This document shows, piece after piece, positions 18,790 through 26,702 of a stretch of DNA of 64,000 nt. The notes beneath the pieces were generated by a model. It did not search any database, was not told the DNA's origin, and saw nothing but the letters and a program-made list of their open reading frames with translations. Numbering within the stretch: the stretch's first letter is position 1; the number at the start of each line of letters is the position of its first letter. This DNA comes from Actinomycetes bacterium (lineage in GTDB: Bacteria; Bacillota; Sulfobacillia; Sulfobacillales; JAIMBI01), in assembly GCA_023565505.1 (NCBI GenBank), contig JAIMBI010000007.1, positions 1 to 64,000 on the forward strand, given 5' to 3'. A program made the position numbers and the translations under genes.

Positions 18790-19122
18790 CCCGGGGGATT
18801 GGCCCGGGACGGCCCCCACAGTCGATTGGCCCCCGGCCTCCCACGCCGGGCGGCGCCCCCCGACGTCGGCCCGCAGTCTGGTTCGCCCCCTCTCAGTCTA
18901 CCGTCCCAGGCCAGCCGGAACGATCCCATCGCCATGCCCCCCTGCCGGCGGGCCGCCCGGTCGCCCGCTCGGAGAACGGCGCACGCCGTGCCTCTCCGCA
19001 TGCCCGGGCCCACCGGATCCGGCAGGACGACTCCGCTTGCCGCCGGTCGCCCGGGTCGTCCTCCCCACCGTGGCGTTTTTGGAGGACAATGAAGAGAATC
19101 CGACGACAGGGAGGCGACGGAC
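18790..19122. other. Divergent intergenic region
   Basis: Separates the leftward two-component genes from the rightward YbjQ gene. It has no gene-like frame and no confident promoter. It ends in AGGGAGG (19108-19114), the ribosome binding site of the YbjQ-family gene. Confidence 0.4.
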
Positions 19123-19485
19123 GTGGCCGACGAGGTGCTGGTCGTATCAACGCCGTTTGTTCCGGGCCACCGTATCGAACAGGTCTTCGGCATGGTGTGG
19201 GGCACCGTGGTGCGCAGCCGAGGCCTCGGCTACCAGGTGGTGGCCGGGTTGCGGTCGCTCGCCGGCGGAGAGATCAACGAGTTCACCGACATGTTGAACC
19301 ACGCGCGGCAGCATGCCCTCGACCGGATGACGGCCCAGGCCGCCGCGCTGGGGGCCAACGCCGTCATCGGGGCGGCGTTCGACTCGTCGGAGATCGGCCA
19401 GAGCATGTCGGAAGTGCTGGCCTACGGCACCGCCGTGCGCGTAGTGCCCGATCCGTCGGCGTTCGCCCCGGTGCGGCTCGGCTAG
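19123..19485 (+). CDS. YbjQ (UPF0145/DUF74) family protein
   Basis: A 120-residue small protein of the YbjQ/DUF74 family. These form pentameric beta-barrel-like rings and have sometimes been labelled heavy-metal binding; the function is not settled. Hallmarks are VVSTPFVPGHRIEQVFGMVWG near the start, then RSLAGGEINEFTDML, and ALGANAVIGAAFDSSEIG near the end. Start GTG 19123 is 8 nt after AGGGAGG. It appears monocistronic and converges with the following response regulator gene. Confidence 0.88.
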   Translation: MADEVLVVSTPFVPGHRIEQVFGMVWGTVVRSRGLGYQVVAGLRSLAGGEINEFTDMLNHARQHALDRMTAQAAALGANAVIGAAFDSSEIGQSMSEVLAYGTAVRVVPDPSAFAPVRLG

Positions 19486-19511
19486 GCGGGGCGGACGGTC
19501 GGCACCTGGCT

Positions 19512-20117
19512 TTAGATCCAGCCGTTGGCCTCCGCCTTCCGTACCGCCTGGATACGGTTGGTCACCCCGAGTTTCTGGATGATCACCGACAGGTAGTTGC
19601 GCACCGACCCTTCGCTCAGGTTCAGCCGGCGCGCGACCTCGGCCACCGGCGAGCCGTCCGCCGCCGCCCGCAGGACCTCGAGTTCCCGCGGCGTGAGCGG
19701 ACACGGCCCGGTGGCGAGGGTCAACACCGCCAGCGAAGGATCGATGACCCGCTCGCCGGCGGCGATGCGGCGGATGTTGCCCGCCAGGCGGTCGACGGGG
19801 TCGTCCTTGAGCAGGAACGCGGCCGCCCCCGCCTCCAGGGCCTGCTGGAGGTAGCCGGGCCGCCCGAACGTGGTCAGGATCGCGACACGCACCTCGGGAT
19901 GCCGGGCGGCGATGCGCCGGCAGGCTTCCAGGCCGTCCAGGCGGGGCATTTCGATGTCCATCAGGACGACGTCGGGGCGACAGCGTTCCACCAACTCTAC
20001 CGCCTCCGCCCCGTCGGCCGCCTCCCCCACGACGACGAAGTCGGCAAAACGCGCGAGCAGTTTGGCCAGCGCATCGCGCACGAGCGTCTGGTCCTCGGCG
20101 ATGGCCAGACGAATCAC
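19512..20117 (-). CDS. NarL/LuxR-family response regulator (YvfU-like)
   Basis: 201 residues. The receiver has acceptor Asp54 in VLMDIEMPRLDG and Lys in AFLLKDDPVDRLAG. The C-terminal LuxR-type helix-turn-helix (about 135-200) has LTPRELEVLRAAADG, VAEVARRLNLSEGSVRNYLSVIIQKLGVTNRIQAV. Start GTG 20117 overlaps the kinase stop codon (GTGA), and GAGGAG lies upstream. Last gene of an ATPase-permease-kinase-regulator operon resembling Bacillus yvfRSTU; it probably activates its own exporter in response to an envelope signal. Confidence 0.92.
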   Translation of the reverse strand: MIRLAIAEDQTLVRDALAKLLARFADFVVVGEAADGAEAVELVERCRPDVVLMDIEMPRLDGLEACRRIAARHPEVRVAILTTFGRPGYLQQALEAGAAAFLLKDDPVDRLAGNIRRIAAGERVIDPSLAVLTLATGPCPLTPRELEVLRAAADGSPVAEVARRLNLSEGSVRNYLSVIIQKLGVTNRIQAVRKAEANGWI

Positions 20118-21268
20118 GCCGAATGCTCCTCGGCCGGGCGCGACCGGACGCGGGCCCGGAGCTCCAATCCGCCGCCCGGAGGCCTGGACCACGCCACGGT
20201 CCCCCCGAACTCGGAGAGCCGTTCCGACACCCCGCGGAGGCCGTGGCCGGGGACGATGGGACCGCCCCGCCCGTCGTCCCGCACCGCCAGCTCGAACCCG
20301 GTCGGGTCCGCCTCCAGCCTGACCTCGCAACGCCGGGCGCCGCTGTGCCGCAGCACGTTCGTCGCGGCCTCGCGCAGCACGAGGGCCAACGCCCGCTCCA
20401 CGGGAGCCGGGGGCATGCGCTCGGGCCATGTGGCTTGCGCCGCGATGCCGGCGAACGCGAACAACTCGGCGAGGCGTTCCCATTCCTGCCTGAGCGTCGT
20501 GGTGTGGACGCCGGCCACCATCGCGCGCACCTCCGCCAGGGCCTGCCGCGCCAGTTGGGCCACCCGGTCCATCTCGTGGGCCGCCTCCGGTGCCGCATCC
20601 AGCGCCTGGGCCCGCGCCAGCTCCGCCCGCATGGCGATGGCGGAAAGACTGTGACCGAGGATGTCGTGCAGGTCGCGGCTGATCCGCAGCCGCTCGTTCG
20701 CGGCCGACAGCGCCTCGACGTCGGCGCGGGCGCGGGCGAGGGCCCGCTGCATCGACACCAGTTCGAAGATGCCGCGCGAGGCGACGGCGACCGTGAAGGT
20801 GGGCACCAATCCCGCCAGATACGCGGACGGCCCCGCGCGCAAGAGAGCCAGCAACCCCGCGGTGAGGGCCAAGAGAACCGCTGTGCCGATGCCGAAGCCC
20901 CGGCGGTCCGGCTCCAGCGCCACGGCCGGCGCGGCGTACACCGCGAACTCGACCGCGTCGGGACTGCGGAGCATGGCGGCCTCGAGCCCCGCCACCGCGA
21001 CCGTCGCGGCCACGTAGGCCCAGCGGGCCACTGCGGGCGCCCACGGCGGCCGCCGGTCCCCCGACGCCCGCCCGTCGGCCTGCCGCCAGTAGCCCACGTA
21101 GAGGCCGACGTAGACCGCCAAGAGCGCGAGCGCCTCGATCGCGCGGCCGGGGAGCAGGCGGGCCGTCGCAATCTGCCACACGGGATAGACCAAGTAGAGC
21201 AGCCAGAGCCACGCCCAGCGGGCGGCGCGGCGGCCGACCACCTCGGCGGGGTCAGGCCCGGCGTCCAT
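20114..21268 (-). CDS. Membrane histidine kinase (DesK/YvfT type)
   Basis: A 384-residue HisKA_3-class kinase. The N-terminal half has five or six membrane helices (about 18-170) without a large outside domain, as in DesK-like membrane sensors. The coiled linker is followed by the phospho-acceptor motif RISRDLHDILGHSLSAIAMR. The HATPase domain has REAATNVLRHSGARRCEV (N-box) and a reduced G box DDGRGGPIVPGHGLRGVSERL. It partners the NarL-type regulator downstream. ATG 21268 lies within the end of the permease gene (17-bp overlap), with a GGGAGGGG ribosome binding site. Confidence 0.92.
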   Translation of the reverse strand: MDAGPDPAEVVGRRAARWAWLWLLYLVYPVWQIATARLLPGRAIEALALLAVYVGLYVGYWRQADGRASGDRRPPWAPAVARWAYVAATVAVAGLEAAMLRSPDAVEFAVYAAPAVALEPDRRGFGIGTAVLLALTAGLLALLRAGPSAYLAGLVPTFTVAVASRGIFELVSMQRALARARADVEALSAANERLRISRDLHDILGHSLSAIAMRAELARAQALDAAPEAAHEMDRVAQLARQALAEVRAMVAGVHTTTLRQEWERLAELFAFAGIAAQATWPERMPPAPVERALALVLREAATNVLRHSGARRCEVRLEADPTGFELAVRDDGRGGPIVPGHGLRGVSERLSEFGGTVAWSRPPGGGLELRARVRSRPAEEHSA

Positions 21269-21983
21269 AGAGCACCCCTCCCATCCACCCGAAGGCGACG
21301 GCGTAGAGCATCAGAATCGCGGGATCGGCCCAGGGAACGGCTCGGCCGGCCACCAGCTGCCAAGCCATGTCGGCCATGCGGTACGACGGCAGCCCCCGCG
21401 CAATGGTCGTGAAGATCGGCGGCAAGACCGCCAGCGGCGTCCACAAGCCGCCGAGGAATCCCGAGCCGAGGTAGACCACCACGGTGCCGAACCCGATGGT
21501 GCTCGCGTCCAGGATGTGGGCCAGCGCCATCCCGATCGCCGCGAACACGAGCGAAGCCGCCCAGACCGCCCCCGCGCCGGCCAGCAGCCCGGTCGTCACG
21601 GGCACGTGACTCACCCCGACCGCCGTGGCGGCGATCAGGATAACAGCGCCGAGACTGGCCGTCATGGCCGCGACCCATTGGGCCAGGACGTACGCCGCCG
21701 GGTTCAAGGGCGTGGCCCGGAGATAGCGGACCCACCCCTGGTCGCGGTCCAAGGCCGTTTGGGTTCCGGTGACGTTGAGGGTGGTCCCGATGGCTCCGAA
21801 GGCCGCCATGGACACCATGAAGTAGGCGCCCCAGGTGGTGCCGGCGAAAGCGCGGGAGGCATGGTACATCTGGGCGTAGAGCAGATAAAACCCCTCCGGC
21901 ATCAGGAGCGCGAACACGATGAAGCGCGGGTTGTGCGCCAGCCGCGCCAGACTGAAACGCACAGCCGCCCCGAGACCGGTCAT
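21252..21983 (-). CDS. ABC-2 type permease (YvfS-like)
   Basis: A 243-residue membrane protein with six predicted helices, starting with FSLARLAHNPRFIVFALLMPEGFYLLY. It shows the ABC-2 pattern of short loops and a conserved GSGFLGGLWTPLAVLPPIF segment before the last helix pair. Start ATG 21983 overlaps the stop of the ATPase gene (ATGA) and has AGGAGGG. It forms an exporter with the upstream ATPase. The substrate is unknown; related systems handle antimicrobial or envelope stress. Confidence 0.88.
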   Translation of the reverse strand: MTGLGAAVRFSLARLAHNPRFIVFALLMPEGFYLLYAQMYHASRAFAGTTWGAYFMVSMAAFGAIGTTLNVTGTQTALDRDQGWVRYLRATPLNPAAYVLAQWVAAMTASLGAVILIAATAVGVSHVPVTTGLLAGAGAVWAASLVFAAIGMALAHILDASTIGFGTVVVYLGSGFLGGLWTPLAVLPPIFTTIARGLPSYRMADMAWQLVAGRAVPWADPAILMLYAVAFGWMGGVLYGRRA

Positions 21984-22894
21984 GCCTGTCCCTCCTGCCA
22001 TCCCATCACGGCCAAAAACACGTCGTCCAACGAGCCCGGCTCGACCAGGACCTCCTCCACCGCCGGCCGCCATCCCAGAAGCTGGACCAGGGCTTGGTCG
22101 CTGTCTTGCACCCACGCCTCGACCCATCCTTCCGCATCCGGTCCCGCGAGCGGCACGCCGAGCGCCTCGACCACGGGCCGGAGGTCGAAACCCCGGGCGA
22201 CCCGGAACCTAAGACGCCGGGACCCGAAGCGCCGCCTCAAGCGATCCGGCGCGTCGCACAGGACCACGCGGCCGCCCTGGAGCAGGAGGACCCGGTCCGC
22301 CGCCCGCTCCGCCTCACGGAGGTCGTGGGTGGAGAAGACCACGGTCCGCGCCGCCTCCCCGGTGCCGCGGCGGCGCAGTTGCTCCCAAAACGCCAGCCGG
22401 GCCGCCGGGTCCATCCCTTCCGTTGGCTCGTCGCAGAGCAACAGACGTGGTCGACCGACGAGGGCGGCTGCGAATTGGACCCGCCGCCGCTCCCCACCCG
22501 ACAGCCGATGCACCGGTCGGCGCCACAGGGCCTCGATACCCGCCCGCGCCACCACTTCCTCGAGAGGCAACGCCTCCGGGTAAAGGGCCGCCAGGAAGCG
22601 CAGCACCTCGTCCACCCGGGCGAACGTCGGCAGGGCCACCTCCTGCGGCATGACGCCCACCCATCCGGCCCGCACCGCCTCGCGCGGCGAACAGCCGAAG
22701 ACGTCCAACCGTCCCGAGGTGGGTGCGAAGAGACCCCGTACCAGAGCGAGGAAGGTCGTCTTGCCGGCCCCGTTGGGTCCGACGAGGGCCAACGTCTCGC
22801 CGCTCTGGACGCTGACCGTGACCTCGTCCACCGCCCTCCGGCCGTTGGCATAGGCGAACGACACCTGCTCCGCCCGCAAGACCACCTCGGACAC
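21980..22894 (-). CDS. ABC transporter ATP-binding protein (YvfR-like)
   Basis: A 304-residue ATPase for the following permease. It has Walker A GPNGAGKTTF, Q-loop VMPQEV, signature LSGGERRRVQFAAALVG, Walker B LLLCDEPTEGMDP and switch His in FSTHDLREAERAADR. A C-terminal domain of about 90 residues follows, as in bacitracin- or drug-type exporters. Start GTG 22894 has GGGGAGGG upstream. First gene of the four-gene exporter/two-component operon. Confidence 0.9.
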   Translation of the reverse strand: MSEVVLRAEQVSFAYANGRRAVDEVTVSVQSGETLALVGPNGAGKTTFLALVRGLFAPTSGRLDVFGCSPREAVRAGWVGVMPQEVALPTFARVDEVLRFLAALYPEALPLEEVVARAGIEALWRRPVHRLSGGERRRVQFAAALVGRPRLLLCDEPTEGMDPAARLAFWEQLRRRGTGEAARTVVFSTHDLREAERAADRVLLLQGGRVVLCDAPDRLRRRFGSRRLRFRVARGFDLRPVVEALGVPLAGPDAEGWVEAWVQDSDQALVQLLGWRPAVEEVLVEPGSLDDVFLAVMGWQEGQA

Positions 22895-23204
22895 AGCCCG
22901 TCCCTCCCCGTCACGCCGTGCCTCATCCGGCCTACGCGACACCTCGACCGTACGCCTCCCAAGGCGATGGGCGCCAGTCACGGACGTCATCCCGGTGGCA
23001 TGACAAGTGTCACGGAGCCGGGGGCGCAGCCGACCCCGCACCGCGCCGCCATGGCGGATCCGGGAGCGGAGGGGGACCGTACGACGGGGTGGCGTGGGCG
23101 CCGGCCCCGGGCGGCGCCCGGGCCCGGGACCGGCTTGGGCCGAAGGCACGCGGCCCATGGTCCCGCCTGGGTGGTCCCGGCAGGGCACACGGGCCGCCAT
23201 CCGG
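22895..23204. other. Intergenic region with a TGACA/TGTCA dyad
   Basis: About 310 bp between the UGSC-family gene and the exporter operon, both leftward. It contains a TGACA-AG-TGTCA palindrome and the exporter ribosome binding site; otherwise I saw nothing. Confidence 0.4.
23001..23012. promoter_or_regulatory. TGACA-n2-TGTCA palindrome upstream of exporter operon
   Basis: TGACAAGTGTCA is a perfect 5+5 bp dyad 107 bp upstream of the ATPase start, matching the half-sites at 4235-4246. It could be the binding site of the NarL-type regulator encoded in the same operon; NarL-family regulators often bind such inverted repeats. Inference only. Confidence 0.35.
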
Positions 23205-24788
23205 TCAAACGCCTTCGACGATGCGGGTGACGGCTTGCGACTTGTCGCCGAACCAGGGCGGGATGACCGCGCCGAAACCGCCGGCGGGACCACCCGCGGC
23301 CACCACCAGGAGATCCTCCGGGGCCTTCAGGGCGCGATAGATCCGGTCGCGGTTGGCATCCGACACCAGGCGCCCCTTGCCGACCGCGCGCCACTCCTCG
23401 CGCCGCACCACGGCGTGCTCGTAGACATAGCGGCGGATGTCCGCCTTCTGCCACCCCGCGGCTTGCAGAACGTCCCGGAGCTGTTTCGGGACGACGAGCA
23501 CGTAGGGACCGGGCCAGACCGAATAGGTGAGCATGTTGGCCCGTATCGCCGCGACGAAGGTGTCGAGGATCTCCGCCGGATCGGTGGTCCACTCGTTCAT
23601 GATCTGGTGGGGCGATTCGACGGCCACGACGGTGACGGCCGACCGCCCCGGCGGCACCCCCCGCTCCGTGGCGAGGGGAAGCCAGGAGCTGTCCTCCTCG
23701 TCTTCGGCGAGGCAGAAGGTGAACTTCCCCGGGTGGCCCAGGGTCGAGCGGTCCCACACCCCGGGCACCCCGCCCAGCAGATTCGCGATGATGAGGCGCA
23801 CCGCCCGCCCCACCGTCGCATTGGCGCGGAACCCGTTGGCCATCGCGTTGTGGGTCGCGTTGAAGCCCAGTTGACGGCGGACGGGTCCGTTGACGACGAC
23901 GAGCACGGCGCTACCCCCGGTGCTCGCCGAGCTGCCGTGCAGGTTGAAGGCCGGGTCGGCCATGGCCCGGACGACGGCCAGCACGACCGGCATGTATTCC
24001 GGCCGGCAGCCCGCCATCAGGGCGTTGACGGCGATCTTGGCCACGGTCAGCCGCCGGCGCCGGACCGGTTCCTCCGCCACCACCGCGTCCGGCGCGAGGC
24101 CGGCGGCGTCGAGAAACGGCCGGAGGCGTTCCGGCGTCGGGGGTACCACGGGCAGGCCGTCCGTCCATCCCTGGGCAAACGCCGTCTCGATCGCTGCCCA
24201 AGCGTCCTCGGCCCGCCCGCCGGCGGCCTCCGCGTCCAGCCCGCCGCGACGCGACGACGTCGCCGGCGGGCGGGCACCGCTCCAGACCAGGACCGCTTGG
24301 CGCACCGCCGCTTCGGCCTTCGCCCGGAGTCGAGCCGCGTCGTTGTGGCTGATGGGGTGCTCCACGATCGCGAGCGCGGGCGGCTGCCCGTAGGCGTCCG
24401 CGACCGCCTCGGCGGTGGGGACGAACGGCTCCGTGACCACCGCCACGGCCGGCACACCGCGTTCGGTCAGCTGGATGGCGTCGTGCACACTGCACGACGA
24501 GCAGCTCCCTCAGTCCCCGACCCCCGAGAGAACCGCATCGACCCCCGCCAGGGCGTCGAGGACGGCGGCCGGGGCCGGCCGGCTCATGTCCGGCTTCCGC
24601 ACGGCCACGACCTCCGCCACGCCGTAATCCCGGCGCAGGATCTCCCCCGCCGCGGCCAAGAGCTCCGCTGCGCCCGCCTTTCCGTTGTCCAACAGACCGA
24701 CGCGCCGGCCCCGGAGCGAACCGAGGCCGACGGTCGGCCGCCCGGCCCCGACCTCGGGACCGAGCGTCGGATCCACAAGCGTCACCAT
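23205..24788 (-). CDS. UGSC-family selenoprotein (in-frame TGA as Sec93)
   Basis: Read as one 527-residue protein if the in-frame TGA at 24510-24512 is decoded as selenocysteine. The UGSC domain (about 1-190) has a DPTLGPEVG-like start, LRGRRVGLLDNGKAGAAELL, then DAVLSGVGD-Sec-GSCSSC-SVHDAIQL, the motif that names the UGSC (seleno)protein family. The C-terminal domain (about 200-527) has WTDGLPVVPPTPERL and FNLHGSSASTGGSAVLVVVNGP. Family function is unsettled; the U/C-x-x-C motif suggests redox chemistry. ATG 24788 is preferred over 24794 because GGAGGG then lies 6 nt upstream. Without Sec decoding it would be two truncated fragments, yet both halves are fully family-like and in frame. Confidence 0.85.
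24479..24499 (-). promoter_or_regulatory. Candidate bacterial SECIS hairpin
   Basis: On the minus strand, immediately downstream of the TGA codon (24512-24510), CGTCGTGCA and TGCACGACG form a perfect 9-bp stem around the loop GTG. The loop begins 19 nt after the TGA. A 16-37 nt spacing, a small apical loop and a G among its first two positions are the accepted features of bacterial SECIS elements; all three are met. Confidence 0.75.
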
Positions 24789-24989
24789 CGCCATCCCTCC
24801 CCCCGCCCCGGGCCGGGCCGGGGCGGTTCCCGTCTTCGCCGGTCGGCTTCGCGCCCGCCCCGGCGAAGTCCTCTCCCCGCGGCCGCGGAAGGCCTCGCTG
24901 TACCGCCCGGGCGCACCGATTCTCGGTCCCTGGAAACCGCCCCGGAGGGCTCGGGCCGCCTGACCTGACGTCAGCTCGGCGGCCGCATG

Positions 24990-26423
24990 TCATCGCCGCA
25001 CGAACAACCACACCGAGCCGGCATGATACACCACGTACCAGGCGGGCGAGGCGGCGAGACGGCGGATGGTCCGCTCCACCAAGGCCGGCGGCGTGATCCG
25101 GTTGACCGGGTTGACGTCCGTCGTGAGGAGCACGTACGTCCCGGACCGGACCTGGTCGTCGGGCGGGAGCGGCAGCAGCGCGATCCGGGGCCGGCCGGCG
25201 AGGGGTGCCAGGGTGGCGTTCTGACCCACGAGCGGCGCCGCGGGCGGGATGCGATGCGCCGCCGCCGTCAACGCCGCGGCCGGCGGTGCCGTATACCAGA
25301 CCAGGGGACGCTCCAGGCGCCACCACATCAGCGTCGCCCAGCCCGCCAGGAGCCACGGGAGCACCGTCCGGGCGCGGTCAAGCCGCATCCGGGCCGCGAG
25401 ATCCAGCGCGGCCACGAAGAACCCCGGGGCCACGGCCACCCAGTACTGGGTGTACGGGTTGAGCTGCGGCCCGAAGTGGGACAGGCTGTTGAAGGCCACG
25501 ACGAGCCATGCGGGCCAGGTCCAGCCCCCCCGCCACAGGCCGGTGACGGCCGGCACGATGCCGACGGGCACGAGCAGCAGCACCAGCGCCCGGATCACCG
25601 CCCCCTGCCGCATATGCGCCCACACCCAGCCCGGTTCCGCGACGATCCGGAGGACGGCCGCGCCGGGGGTGGGGCCGAGCCATCCGTACAACGGCGGCCA
25701 GAGGGGGTAGGCGTGGTGCAGCAGGCCCGGCAGCACCCCGTTCAGTTCGACCAGACCCGCTCCGAGTCCGACGCCCACGCACGCCAGGCCCAGCCCGAAC
25801 CGCCGCCGCAGCCACCACGGCACGGCCAGCCCGACCACCACGAGGCTCATGGTGATCTTCGTCAGGAGCAGAAGGCCGGCCGCCGTCCAGAAGTGGCCCG
25901 GGCGGTCCGTGGCCACCGCCGCCATGGCCCAGAACAAGAGCGGCACGGCGACGACGTCCGGATGCCAGTCGAAGAGCAGGGGACCCAGGACCGCCGGATA
26001 GGCGGCCCAGAGGACGGCGACGCCCCAGAAGACCGCCGGCGGCAGACGCAACCGGTCCGCCCACCAGCGGAGGCCCACGACGCCGGACGCCAGGGCCAGG
26101 GCCTGCGCGGCCAGGATGCCCGCGGGACCGGCGCCGCGGTACAGCCAAGCCAGAGGGTAGAGGACCCAGGCGCCCGCATCCGCCGCCGCCGGGATCCCGT
26201 CGAGCGTCGACCGGGCCAACCCATCGCCGTGACTCAAAAGCCAGAGATACTGCGTGTAAAGCCCGAGATCCCACGTCGTCGCCCGCCAGCTCCCGAGCCG
26301 CCACACCGCCGCCGCGGTGCCCAGCGTCGCCAGGACGAGGGCCGCCGCGCCCGTCCCCCACCATCTCCCCCGTGGACCGGCTTCGGCCCGCACCGGCTCT
26401 GCGTCGGCCACCCTGCCTGCCAT
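24990..26423 (-). CDS. DUF2079 polytopic membrane protein
   Basis: A 477-residue membrane protein with about ten hydrophobic helices. The DUF2079 pattern is visible: WDLGLYTQYLWLLSHG near the first luminal loop, then LLFDWHPDVVAVPLLFWA and LSHFGPQLNPYTQYWVAVAPGF. DUF2079 proteins resemble GT-C glycosyltransferases/mannosyltransferases, so a role in cell-surface sugar transfer is possible but unproven. The soluble C-terminal tail (about 400-477) has a short beta domain. ATG 26423 has GGGAGGGG upstream. Divergent from the FAD enzyme gene. Confidence 0.85.
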   Translation of the reverse strand: MAGRVADAEPVRAEAGPRGRWWGTGAAALVLATLGTAAAVWRLGSWRATTWDLGLYTQYLWLLSHGDGLARSTLDGIPAAADAGAWVLYPLAWLYRGAGPAGILAAQALALASGVVGLRWWADRLRLPPAVFWGVAVLWAAYPAVLGPLLFDWHPDVVAVPLLFWAMAAVATDRPGHFWTAAGLLLLTKITMSLVVVGLAVPWWLRRRFGLGLACVGVGLGAGLVELNGVLPGLLHHAYPLWPPLYGWLGPTPGAAVLRIVAEPGWVWAHMRQGAVIRALVLLLVPVGIVPAVTGLWRGGWTWPAWLVVAFNSLSHFGPQLNPYTQYWVAVAPGFFVAALDLAARMRLDRARTVLPWLLAGWATLMWWRLERPLVWYTAPPAAALTAAAHRIPPAAPLVGQNATLAPLAGRPRIALLPLPPDDQVRSGTYVLLTTDVNPVNRITPPALVERTIRRLAASPAWYVVYHAGSVWLFVRR

Positions 26424-26702
26424 GTGCCCCTCCCGCACGCCGCGACCGTCTCCGCCACCGCTCCCGGCGGGTGTCGTTTCGCGTCGCCGGCCCCGGCTCC
26501 TCCCGTGCGGCGGCCGCATCTACCGTCGCCAAGCAGGAGACGCGCGCGCGCCCGCGTACTCTCGACTCCCAAGAAACCGGCAACGAGGGCCGCGGCCCTC
26601 TTGTCGAAGCGGGCGTGTCGACGGGCCGGGTCGCGGCGCCGCACCGCCTGGGCTCGCCGGCGGACCGGGGCGCGCCCGCAGCCGAAAGGGGGGTGGTCCC
26701 TG

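Noticed and set aside
23205-24488. A separate gene beginning at the GTG 24488
   Set aside because: This GTG is the loop of the SECIS stem, has no ribosome binding site, and starting here would remove the GSCSSC half of the motif.
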